A stretch of DNA of 64,000 nucleotides. Source: Leucosporidium creatinivorum. Its lineage: Eukaryota; Basidiomycota; Microbotryomycetes; Leucosporidiales; Leucosporidiaceae. This document shows positions 1-10,116 of the stretch, one piece after another. Made by a program: the position numbers and the translations under genes. The stretch lies in the NCBI GenBank assembly GCA_001600635.1, contig BCKL01000005.1:1080540-1144539 (forward strand), written 5' to 3'. How positions within the stretch are numbered: position 1 is the stretch's first letter; each line of letters opens with the position of its first letter. The notes under the pieces were generated by a model. That model was not told where the DNA came from. It saw only the letters and a program-made list of their open reading frames with translations, and searched no databases.

Positions 1-1
1 C

Positions 2-1549
2 CTCGACCGCGCTCGTCAAGCCGGTGTCGTCCTCGCCGACATCCTCATAAACCGTCGTCTCGGTGTCCGCCCCGTCTCGCTCGCCGGCTTCTCCCTCGGC
101 GCCCGAGTCATCTTCTACGCCCTCGTCGAACTTGCCAAGGCCAACGCTTTCGGCGTCGTGCAGGAAGTCTACCTCTTCGGAGCCACCGTCACCGCTTCCA
201 AGAAGGTTTGGCGACAAGTACGAGGCGTCGTCTCGGGCCGCTTCGTCAACGCCTTCGCCATGAACGACTGGGTGCTCGGCTACCTCTTCCGCGCCACCTC
301 GGGAGGACTACAGACCGTCGCAGGACTACGACCGATCGACCACGTCCCCGACCTCGAGAACGTCGACATCACCTCCATCCTCGCTGGGCACATGAGCTAC
401 CGCACGCTGATGCCGACCCTCCTCGCTCATGTCGGCTTCAAGACCACCGCCGACCACTTCGACGAGCCCGAAGAGATGGAGCAGGATGCGCCAGAGCGCG
501 AGGTGCTCACGAAGGAGGAGGAGGAGGTACGACGGGCAAAGAAGGAGAAGAAGAAGGGTTTGGGGATCTTTGGTCGGAAGAAGGCCACCAGCTCGGCGCC
601 GATGTCAAGAACGCCGTCCGGCGACTACGACGACCTCCCTCCACGGCAATCCTCCTCCTCTTCTACCTCCGTTAACACTCTCGACGCGGGCAAGGACATC
701 GGCACCTCCAGGGTCCGGAGCGCTTCGTCCCTCTCCGTCGCCACGACCGACAGCGCGGAAGCAGAGGGCTACCGCCGCTCAGCCTCGATCGACCGACCGT
801 CTGGAGTCGACACACCGCCCAGCGAGGGCACTTCCGAGGGACCCAGCGTCGACGCTTCGCCCATGGTCGGCTTCAACGAGTCGACCATCGGCTTCGACCT
901 CGAGAAGCTGCGCGCCGAGGTTGCCCAGCTTCCTGGCAGCGTCGAGCCTCCGCATCGCCCTTCGAGTACACCGCAAGAGCCACCACAGCACTACATCCCC
1001 ACCGTCGTCGACGACGTAGTCACTCGCTCTACATCCGCCCCTCCCGTTTCGAAGCCGCCACCACAAACCGACCTCACTGCCCTCGATACGACACTCGATC
1101 CACGCGAGCTCCTTCGTCGGCAATGGGCAGGCGAGGCCGTCACTCCTACCGCCACCTCCTTCCCTTCCGCCACGGACGACGACTCGGGCTGGGGAGCTCC
1201 CGCTGCCAACCCTTTCGCCTCTACCTCCTCCTCAACTTCGACTTTCTCCTTCCCCTCCGAACCACCACCGTCCCTCCACCATCAGCCATCTTTCACTTTT
1301 GGCGACTCCAACGGCTACCTCCGTCAAGACGAGTCGTCTGTCCCCGCCATCTCCGTCCCCGACGAGCCAGCCTTCACCTTCGCCGACTCGAACGGCGATG
1401 TCTCGTGGTCTTCTCCCGTCGACGAGGAGGCAAGAAGAGCGAGGGAACGGAGCTCCTTTGAGGATGATGCACCGGATCCGGCGGCCAAGTTTGCTTGGGG
1501 CGGAGGGAATGCTAGTATGGCGAGCTTTAAGATGCAGAACCCTTGGTGA
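2..1549 (+). CDS. DUF726 (TMCO4/Mil1-like) alpha/beta-hydrolase, 3' part
   Basis: The reading frame is open from base 2 to the TGA at 1547-1549, so the start lies left of the window. The first ~160 residues match the DUF726 family (TMCO4 in animals, Mil1/YFL034W in yeast), membrane-linked alpha/beta hydrolases of poorly known substrate. The nucleophile elbow reads GFSLGAR (G-x-S-x-G), and the blocks YLFGATV and NAFAMNDWVLGYLFR that follow are typical of the family. Past about base 480 there is a Lys/Glu-rich charged stretch and then a long Ser/Pro/Thr-rich tail of low complexity, longer than in most family members and probably disordered. No intron is visible here. The family call rests on remembered motifs; the substrate is unknown. 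Confidence 0.85.
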   Translation, partial: LDRARQAGVVLADILINRRLGVRPVSLAGFSLGARVIFYALVELAKANAFGVVQEVYLFGATVTASKKVWRQVRGVVSGRFVNAFAMNDWVLGYLFRATSGGLQTVAGLRPIDHVPDLENVDITSILAGHMSYRTLMPTLLAHVGFKTTADHFDEPEEMEQDAPEREVLTKEEEEVRRAKKEKKKGLGIFGRKKATSSAPMSRTPSGDYDDLPPRQSSSSSTSVNTLDAGKDIGTSRVRSASSLSVATTDSAEAEGYRRSASIDRPSGVDTPPSEGTSEGPSVDASPMVGFNESTIGFDLEKLRAEVAQLPGSVEPPHRPSSTPQEPPQHYIPTVVDDVVTRSTSAPPVSKPPPQTDLTALDTTLDPRELLRRQWAGEAVTPTATSFPSATDDDSGWGAPAANPFASTSSSTSTFSFPSEPPPSLHHQPSFTFGDSNGYLRQDESSVPAISVPDEPAFTFADSNGDVSWSSPVDEEARRARERSSFEDDAPDPAAKFAWGGGNASMASFKMQNPW

Positions 1550-1871
1550 TGGGGTGGATAGCGGAGACTTAGGGTTAGTTGAGAGGACGTGCATAGGGTG
1601 CTGTAGATGTTCTGCATTTGATTTTTGGTCGTTTAGCTGTTCATCTCCCGTCTCGAGAGTGCAGAGCTCGGCGCTGGCTCGCGAGCTCACTCTCGACTCC
1701 GCTCTAAGCTCGTGTCATAGTACAACGCGGGTTGCAAAGCGGTAGAGAGGACAGAGCTAGAACGACTAACGAACGACTACAAAAGATAAACAGAAGCGAG
1801 CACCCCTCGAGCAAGCTAGAAATGCGAAACGACCGAAAGCGACCTCCTCCCTCCCTCCTCCACAAGCACGC
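1550..1871. other. Convergent 3' intergenic spacer
   Basis: This spacer lies between the stop codons of the DUF726 gene (+) and RAD51 (-), so it holds two 3' UTRs. I see no gene, repeat or RNA in it. Confidence 0.6.
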
Positions 1872-3495
1872 TCAATCATCGTCGCGGCCATCAACGTCCG
1901 AGATACCAGTGACGCTGATCTGGAACTTGCCCTCCGCCTCGGGCAAGCAGGGCGAATCGACAATCTTGGCCACACGCTCGGCTGCGCGTCCTTTGCGGAG
2001 GGAGAGCCTGACGGAAGAGGAGGGGCGAAGTCAGCTTTCGCGCAGAGGGACAGCAACAGAAGAGGTCTGCGCACCTGGTGGTACTCGCGTGAGCCATAAT
2101 GTTGCCTCCGATGGGCTTCTTCTGGTCGGCCGGCGCTCCTGGAGCGTTGTCGACCGAGGCGACGACTTGGTTGGTCACGACGACGGCGATTCCGAACTGC
2201 AGAGGGGAGAAGAGGTCAGTCGATGGACCTCGGAAGGGAAGGAGGAGGCGCCAAAGAGCACCCACCTCATCGGCAAGACGGAGCAAGCTGCGAAGGAACT
2301 TGGCGAGATGCATCTGACGGGCGCTGAGCTCTCCACGTCCGCTGAAGTCGGTACGGTAGAGAGCAGTGACCGAGTCGACGATGAGGAGGGAGAACCTGTC
2401 GTATAGAAAGGTGTCAGTCAATCGCCTCGAGCCATCTCGGCGCGGGCCTCAGAACTCACCTCGACTCGGCCATCATCGCGCCAGCCTGGATGAGGAGCTG
2501 GGCCTGGTGGTCGGCGTTGTAGGCCCTAGCGTAGGCGACGTTGTCGAGGACGTCCTCTCCGTTCATGCCGTAGCGCTCGGCGATGGCGAGGAGACGGACC
2601 GGACGGAAAGTGCCTTCGGTGTCGATGTAGAGGCACTTGCCCTCGCCTCCCTTCATGTCGATGGGGAGCTGTAGTTGTAAAAGGCGTCAGCGAGGTCTCA
2701 TCAGTTAAGCGCACCACGCTACTCACCTGGCAGGTCACGGCCAGCTGGTGACAGATCTGGCTCTTTCCCGTCCTGAACTCGCCGTAAAGCTCGGTGATGC
2801 TGCCCGTCTCGATTCCACCTGTAACGTCAAGAAGATCAGCTGCCTGCTGTAGCTCCTCAGAGCTCAGGACTCACCTCCAAGGACGTTGTCGAGCGCGGTC
2901 GAGCCGGTCGTAATGCTGATGAGGTCGGCGCGACGCGCGTGGCTGTGTGAGAGCAAGGGTCAGCAGAGTCCTTTCAAGAGCTCGACATGTGAATACTCAC
3001 AACTCGGTAGCAGTGGTGAAGCCCATGGGAACCGACTTGCAGGCTGAGCGATGGGCGAGTGTTGTTCAGTCAGCTCTCCCGGTCGTTCTCGCGCTGTTCT
3101 CACTCCCAGCGCGTCTGTAGAGCTTTACTCAAGCTGTAGAGGACTCACCGAAAGCGATGATCTTGTCGGCCTTGCTCTCCGAGATGCCCTTGACGCCGAT
3201 GAGGATCTTCTTGGGAGTGAACGCCACCGACTCGAGGGTGCAGAAGCCCGCTTCGCTGAGCTTCTCACAGTCCTTTGCCGAGATACCTTGAGCCTGTAGC
3301 AGAACATGCAGAGCAGCAGAACGAGGCAGGAGAAGAGCGAAAGTTGGTCAGCTCCTCTGAGACGCGACTGGGAGCTAGGTTGAGGCATCTTGACAAGCTG
3401 CTTACAATTAAAGCGGTGATGGGCTGAGGCATAGCACGGGAGGAAGCATCGTACTCGTCTTCACCCTGTCCCGAGGCTTGCGAGGCTTGCGACAT
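1872..3495 (-). CDS. RAD51: RAD51 recombinase
   Basis: This is the strand-exchange ATPase of homologous recombination, which forms nuclear filaments on single-stranded DNA. I read nine exons: 3495-3406, 3293-3149, 3043-3001, 2942-2875, 2818-2727, 2668-2460, 2395-2266, 2196-2075 and 2007-1872. They sum to 1035 nt (344 aa plus stop), close to the usual Rad51 size. Visible parts are the N-terminal HhH domain ([20 protein letters not shown]), the FxxA polymerisation motif in GFTTATEFH, Walker [10 protein letters not shown], Walker B LLIVDS, loop 1 [19 protein letters not shown], and the ending [18 protein letters not shown]. The IDTEGTFRP segment and lack of Dmc1-type residues favour Rad51 over Dmc1. 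It shares a roughly 700 bp upstream region with a divergent DUF6534 gene. Confidence 0.96.
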
Positions 3496-4197
3496 CTTGT
3501 AGTAGAGTAGAGAGCAGTGAGATGAACGAAGCAGAGAGGCGAAACGCGCGACAGCTTGGATTGTAATCGCGCTTTGCGAAGCTTAATCTCTTGCGCTGAC
3601 CTTGCTACATTTTCTCAATCACGCTACAAAACTACAAGACACGCTTCTGCTGCCTTTGTACCTCAGCAGACCGCTACAGCTCAAACTCGCTTTCGGACCC
3701 GCCTCTCCCAAGCTCGCTTCCGTCGCGCTGGCTCCTTCAACCCAGCTGGGCTGCTCCGAAGCAGTCTCCAGTGTTATGGGATCTGCTGTACGGCTCCCAG
3801 CCGATTCTCCCACTCTTCCTCTTCCTGTCGAACATTAAGGCACTTCGAGAGCTCAGCTCCATCTTGCCCAGTTCGGCGATGGCCTGGCGGAAGTCGAGGT
3901 TGGCCTCTCCTCGCCGCTCTTGCTACAGAGGTGCCTCCGCTCTCGACGGGTCTGTTTGCTCCTCAATTGAGGCTTAGAGACTTGCTGTAACCCAGGAGGA
4001 GCAAGTGGAACTCAGGCCCTTCGTTGCCATCCCTTTCGCGGCGCTTCTCCTCTCTGCATTGTAGGCAACTTGCATCTTGTTTTCTTCCCTCTTCATCGTC
4101 GTACTCGCTGGTCGTGTTCGCCTGTCGTTTGTTGCTGGTCTTCCCCCCCTTCCACCCTTCACACTCCTTTGGTCTCCTCTTCGCCTTTCTCCCCGCC
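3496..4197. promoter_or_regulatory. Divergent promoter region, RAD51 / DUF6534 gene
   Basis: About 700 bp separate the two start codons. The side next to the DUF6534 start is pyrimidine-rich (CCCCCCTTCCACCC near 4145), as is common before fungal start codons. Several short overlapping ORFs occur but none has recognisable similarity or intron signals. I could not pick out a defined operator. Confidence 0.5.
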
Positions 4198-5638
4198 ATG
4201 CCCATCAACCCTGAGCTCTTCAACACGCTCACGGGGGTTGAGGTCGCCTCTCAGTCCTTTTCGGACGCAGTGGTCGGACCCCCAGTGGTTGGCTGGACCG
4301 TAGAGCTGGTTCTCTACGGCGTCGTGCTGAGCACTACCCTCGCCTACGTCTACTCCCCCCTCTTCGCCAAGGACTCGCGCAACATTCGCATGCTCCTCGC
4401 AGCGGTCATCCTACTCGAGACGGTGCAATCTGGGTGAGTCGGGAGTTGGGGACGGTGGGCAGCAAGATGAGCGAGAGAGCTGACGACTGCTCGGCGATGG
4501 CACAGCTTCAACTTCTACTCGATTTGGCACTTCTCTACGCTACAGCACCGAGATGCTCTCAGCCTGTGGCACCTCACCGAGTTTGACACCATGTCTACCC
4601 TCTTCCTTGGCTGGGAAGGCGCTCTAGTGCAGGGTTTCTTGGCGACTCGAGTGGCCTCGGTGAGTGCATCTGCGCCGAGACCCCGTTGGAAGGAACATTG
4701 CTGACCTCTCCTTGGGTAGCTCCTCGTGACTCATTGGCACCGCCAGTTCTTCTTCCTCACCGTCTGCCTCGGCACCACCATCAGCTTGCTTGGCTCGTGG
4801 CTCTACGTCGCCTACACCGTGAGGCTTCACGATGGCAAGCTTCACCAGCTGATTCCTATTCGAGTGGCCGAGGGGGTGAGCGATTGGTATAAGATATCTA
4901 CTCGAAGCTCTCAGCTGACTCTGACGACCTACACAGATGTGGCTATGGGGAACAGCGGCGGTCGCTCTTTCCATCACTGGAGGAATGATCAACTACGTTC
5001 ACAAGCGGCCTGCTGGGCTCGCTCCCGCCGACCATGGTGCTCGCAAGGTCTTCAGGGTCGCTTCCGAGATCGCTCTGCCTACGACTCTGGCGGCGACAGT
5101 GGGAGGTGAGCGGTTCTCGCCGCTTCGACCTCGTGCTCGGCGCTGACCCTTCCCGCTCTCCCGTGCAGCTGTGCTCCAATTCTCGCTCAGACGTACCCAT
5201 GGCGGTTACAACTCGTCTTCTGCTTTCTTCCGTGAGTAGCGAGGTCTGCTGAAGCCTTCACCCGTCGATAGCTGACCTGCCTCTCGCGCAGAACCCCTTT
5301 GCTCTTTCTACGCCCTCTCGCTCCTCACCGCCCTCTCGACTCGCAACCTCAACGACAACATGGTCACCAGCGTTGCAACACTATGGTACGCGCAGCCCGA
5401 GGAGCAAGGTCTCCCTGTCGACGACCAGCGCAAGAGCGGAGGAGGCTCGCTCTACGACAGCAAGCGGTCGTCCACCATGGTTCCACTCGAGGCGGATGAG
5501 GAGCAGTTGCCACCGATGGAGGTGCTCATGACGGTTGCTAGGCTCAGGGATGTCTACATGGCGCAGCAGCAGGAGGAGCACTCGGTGGGGTTCACTACGC
5601 CTCAGCCGAGGGCGAGGATGAGAGCCGATCGGGAGTAG
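4198..5638 (+). CDS. DUF6534-type seven-TM membrane protein, copy 1
   Basis: This is a polytopic membrane protein of the fungal DUF6534 type, whose function is unknown. I read six exons: 4198-4433, 4506-4659, 4720-4875, 4937-5105, 5169-5231 and 5292-5638. Successive hydrophobic spans include VVGWTVELVLYGVVLSTTLA, MLLAAVILLETVQ, FFFLTVCLGTTISLLGSWLY and a WGTAAVALSI helix. A near-C-terminal element, ALSTRNLNDN, fits the family's conserved final block, followed by a hydrophilic tail of about 80 residues ending at the TAG at 5636. The start ATG follows a pyrimidine-rich leader and gives a short N-terminus before the first helix. The next gene downstream is a diverged copy in the same orientation with similar early intron positions. 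Confidence 0.8.
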
Positions 5639-6462
5639 GAGATGGAAGCGACGAGGGCGAGGAGTGTTCAGTAGTTACATCCTGCCTCTCGAGTGGTGCA
5701 TATGTAAAGCAGTGCGTATCGACGGCGAGATTCAGAGTCCGTAGATGCGAAGCGAGAGAAGCGGAGAGCACGATCGAGCTTTCGGCGCCGAGACGAGACG
5801 AGACGAGCTGCCCACGCTGCTCTGCTGTCGACACGACTCGAAGGGTCGACATCACCATGCGAGATAGGGTATCACTGCTTGTTTCTCCGCTGACGTGCAG
5901 GCCCCTCGTCTAGCAAGTTGGCGCGAGGAGGAGAGCGCCGAGCTGGCGACACCCAGCCTCCCCGTTTCGGCGCCGATCCTCCCCAGATTTTGCCCGATAC
6001 GACGCTCAGCAGGAGGCCGAAGAGGGGTGAATCACTCTGCCCCATTGTATCAATGTCCTACAGCGTGTGCTGATCCACTCGAGCGACCAAAGTCGGTCGA
6101 CAGCCAGCAGGCCCTCCTTCCTTTCCGGGCGCCGGACGGAGATCGTCGGTCAAAATTGGGCCTCGCCGACGACAGGCCTGGCTTGCTCGGACAAAAGGTT
6201 CGACAGCAATCGGTTGCACCATGTTAAAGTCTCCGCAGGGTCGAGGTGCTCGTCGCCTGTTTGGTGCAGCCGGGGTCAACTTGCCCCCTCGTCTGGAGCC
6301 TCTCTCTCTCTCCTTCTCCTCCTTCTTTGACCTTTGTGCTTCTCCTCGTCGCTCGTTGGCTTCTCGCTTCTCGCCGCTGGACGCTCTTCCCAGTCTCGTA
6401 CCTCTAGATCAACAACACAGCAGCAGGAGCAGGCTCCTCTGCTCGCCACCTCGTACCTAATC
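5639..6462. other. Intergenic region between the tandem DUF6534 genes
   Basis: About 820 bp contain the 3' UTR of copy 1 and the promoter of copy 2. The distal part is pyrimidine-rich (CTCTCTCTCTCC near 6303). The palindrome TCGGCGCCGA occurs near 5783 and 5958. I see no gene. Confidence 0.5.
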
Positions 6463-7907
6463 ATGCCCCTCGACCTCCCACTCGTCTCTGCCGACCAAGC
6501 CTTCGCGGATGCTACATTGGGCCCGCCTTTCATGGGTGAGTGGAGTCATCAGCTCGTCTGAGCCTACACCGAAGCTCAAACTGCCGCTTCACAGGCTGGG
6601 TGTCTCAAATCCTCTTCGCTGGAATCGCATTCAACATGTGCTTCAACTACGTTTCCTCCTCTCAATTCTCGGCCGACTCGCTTCGTATCAAGCTGTTACT
6701 CTTTGCCGTGATGACTTGCCTTGTGGTGCAATCTTGGTGGGCTCCAGCGCGTTGTGAGGAGCTGAACCGAGCTGACCTCCGACCGAATTTACAGCCTTAC
6801 CTACCTGTCCATCTACCACTATGGTACATGGCAAGTGCGAGACTCGGTGACTCTGTATGCACAGGTGAGCTAGTGGATCCCACAGCCTCACAGCGTTCGC
6901 TATCGCTGACCTCGGCGCTCACTCGCAGACCGCCGCCGACTGCTGGTCCACCTTTCCCTCTGGAATCATCGGCGCTTTGGTGCAAAGCTACCTAACACTG
7001 CGAGCATCCAAGGTGAGCACCTTGGCACGACTGACTGCTGATCTGGAGCTTTCTGACGCTCGGCTTCACAGCTCTTCCACCGCCGATGGCTTCGCTACGG
7101 TTTCCTCGGGTTTTCGAGCCTTGTCATCCTCGCTAGCTTCTTCGGAGCCATGCTGCATGTCGCTCTCTCCTTCCTCCTACGCGCCGACAAGCTTGATCGG
7201 GTCCCGGCTGGTTTGAGCTTCACGTTCTCGGTCGGGGTGAGTTGGCTTGCTCAAAGTCACGGCTGATCGGGTCAGCTGACCACTCCCCCTCTACAGCTCT
7301 GGACTTTCTGTTCGGCTGTAGTCGACCTCATGATCACCATCTCCCTCGTCTTCGTCCTCAAGGCCAAGATCTTGGGCTTCTCGGACCGAACGGACGGCAT
7401 CCTCAAGAAGCTCATCCACCTCAGCATCTCCACCGCCGTTCCCACCACCATCGTAGCGATCATGGGCGCGGCCCTCAGCTTCTCCTTCCCGGAAAATGAT
7501 CTGGCGACCAACTCCCCTTGCGCTTTTTGGTGTACGTCCATGCGGCTCGGCACTCTTTCCCAGGCCCTTCCGAGAGCAATCAGCTGACTCCCAGTCGCGT
7601 CGCAGTCGTCATCCCATCCCTCTACGCATGCTCCTTCATCAGCACCCTCGCCGGACGCGAGAAGATCCGCACCGAAGCGCACGCCCCGACACACCTGTCT
7701 CGGGCCCAGCTCTCCCCTTCCTACTTCGACGCCATCTCCCTCCGGCCACAAGAGGAGCCACACGCTATCCACGCCGTTCACCTGGGAGGCGCCCAACTGG
7801 ATCGTGCGCAGAGCAATGCCCTCGGACTGGTGTCGACTCGGGGACCGCCGAAGAGGCTCGATTCGTTTGACGGAGCAAAGGAGATGGAGGAAGGGGCAGA
7901 CAGGTAG
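6463..7907 (+). CDS. DUF6534-type seven-TM membrane protein, copy 2
   Basis: This is a second member of the same membrane family, in tandem with copy 1. The first intron splits the codon after the PPFMG segment, just before the first helix. The exons read about 6463-6535, 6595-6736, 6795-6864, 6929-7012, 7072-7236, 7297-7531 and 7606-7907. Landmarks are the early ADATLGPPFMGW block (copy 1 has SDAVVGPPVVGW), CLTYLSIYHYGTWQ (copy 1 has FNFYSIWHFSTLQ), and transmembrane runs such as LVILASFFGAMLHVALSF. The tail is hydrophilic. The role is unknown; these proteins are often called hypothetical transmembrane receptors but I see nothing proving that. Confidence 0.8.
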
Positions 7908-8045
7908 ACATAGCAGCTCAGAGGGGTTCAACATGCATGGTAGCGGTTTGTTGTTGTATGAAAACAGCGGTCACGACTCCCTTTCGCGAGAGAGCTTGCT
8001 GGGCAACGAAGCTCGGCGGCGAGTACAGCACATTCAGTCGACGTT

Positions 8046-9859
8046 TCAGCACTTCTCGAGAACGATGGCGATTCCCTGTCCACCTCCAATGCACGCAGAA
8101 CCGACGGCGTACCTCTTGTCGAGGCGGTGTAGGTTGTGGACGAGGTTGGCGGTAATGCGAGCTCCACTGGCGCCGAGAGGGTGACCGAGGGCTGTCGTAC
8201 AAGTCAAAAGGTCAGTGAGAGTTTGTGAAAAAGACATTGAGAAGAGCCACTCACCGATAGCGCCTCCGAAGACGTTCGTCTTCTCGTTCGGCAGACCAAG
8301 TTCCTTCTGCACCGAGAGCCACTGGGCAGCAAAAGCCTCGTTGACGTCGAAGAGCTGCGAAGGCAAATCTGATCAGCATGGTACCGTATCTGAGCAGTCT
8401 TCCACTCACATCAATGTCCTCCATCTTGAGCGAGGCCTTCTCGAGCGCACCCTTGATCGCCTCGACTGGGCCGATACCTGCGACGGGGATGATGTGCATC
8501 AGCAGCTGCTTCCGATGAGATGTTAGAAGCTATAGAGACTCACCCATGATGGTAGGCTCCACGGCGACGACATGGTAACTCAGGATCTTGGCGAGAGGCT
8601 TGAGGCCGTAGCGCTTGAGCGCTTCCTCACTCACAACGACGTTGGCCGCCGCTCCATCGCAGATGCCACTGGCGTTACCAGCAGTGACGACACCTCCCTT
8701 GGCGAAGACGGCGGGAAGCTTGGCGAGCGACTCGACGGTAGCTTGAGGGCGAGGGTGCTCGTCCTGGGCGAAGATCTCGGGGTCGGCTCCCTTCTTGCGC
8801 GAGGGGAGAGAGATGGGAGTGATCTCATCCTTGAAAGCTCCGGCGTCGAGGGCTGTTGAGAGAGCACAAATGTCAGCCTCCAACACGTTTACGGTCGAAC
8901 CGAGGACCGAGAGCCGAACTCACCAGCCTTCCAGCGAGTCTGACTCTGCACGGCATACGCATCGCAGTCCTCGCGGGTTATACCGTACTTGTTGGCGAGG
9001 TTCTCGGCGGTGATGCCCATCGGCGTAGGGTTAGGAACGCGGTCGGTCAAAGCGGCGGCGAGCGAGTCCTCGAGCTTGAGGTCGACTCCGTAGCGCTGTG
9101 GATATCGCCATTAGCCGAACTACTCGCAGGAAGATGTATAGGTCACATTACTCACGTTTCCGAAGCGAGAAGCGCCGGAAAGAGTGTCTGCGACGGGGGA
9201 AGGTCAGCGGAAGGAGCTGGGACCGCCGAAACGCCGAGCTTACAAGGCGCCAGCGACATGGATTCCGAACCTCCGGTCAGAACGACGTGCGCCTCTCCCA
9301 ACTTGATCTCCTGGGCAGCATTGATAACAGTTTGGAATCCACTCCCGCACAGCCTGGGGTCCCGCAACCGTCGTCAGCGGACCTGCAGCTCGGCGAGGAC
9401 GAGTGGGAAAGCTCACCTGTTACTCGACAGAGCGGGAACGTCGACTGGGAGTCCACTGAGATGGCCGACATGCCTTGCGAGGTAGGGAGCCGAGGGATCC
9501 GAGTAGAGGACGGAGCTGGTGGGGCGCAGCGTGGTCAGCTCTGCAGCTAGTAGACAGTGTCCGGGGCACGAAAGACTCGCCCAAAGTGTACACTGTCGAC
9601 CGTAATTCCTTCTGGCAGATCGGCGAGAGCTGCCTTGCCTGCAATCCCTCCCAGCTGAGGAAGCGCGTGTTTAGGTCAGCTCAGTCGCTCTGGCAGCTTC
9701 AGCGAGGATTGGTGAAGAGCAGAGGGGCTCATAGCTACTAGACACTAGTGGCAAGACCCTGCGACTCACCTGAGCGGCCGTGTAGGACTTGAGCTTGCCT
9801 CCAAAAGCTCCAAACGCCGTGCGCCTGCCGGAAGCGATGTAGACTGCTGCAGATGACAT
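8046..9859 (-). CDS. 3-ketoacyl-CoA thiolase (ACAA2-like)
   Basis: This enzyme performs thiolytic cleavage of 3-ketoacyl-CoA, the last step of beta-oxidation, or the reverse Claisen condensation. The catalytic cysteine sits in [18 protein letters not shown], and the second active-site set is visible as [15 protein letters not shown] and SACIGGGQG. The [20 protein letters not shown] and [12 protein letters not shown] blocks resemble ACAA2-type thiolases more than Erg10. The protein begins [21 protein letters not shown], directly at the thiolase fold, so no cleavable presequence is seen; the end IVLEKC is not a PTS1, so location is open. There are about nine exons. The second splice junction (near 9540-9580) is hard to read: see the separate finding. 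Confidence 0.9.
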
Positions 9860-10116
9860 GGCAGGAGATGCAAGCAGTAGAGCTGAGTTGTAAGGTGTAC
9901 CGAGGTCGAAGTGCTGTAGCGAAGTCGACCGAAGCAAAGTTATGGCGGAGGGAAAGCCTCGCTTCGGCTCTCGCTGAGAGTGGTTGCCGCTGGAAACGCT
10001 CTCAACGACACCCGAGGAGACAAGAAAGTGCAATGTAATATATCAACAGCAGGGAAGTACTAATCCAAAACCATTCCCAGCTTCGCCTCGGCGATACCTG
10101 AGCCCCTCTCCTCACC

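Noticed and set aside
3556-3990. 144-codon ORF between RAD51 and the DUF6534 gene
   Set aside because: It overlaps several other ORFs in a GC-rich divergent promoter and has no domain, conserved motif or intron signals.
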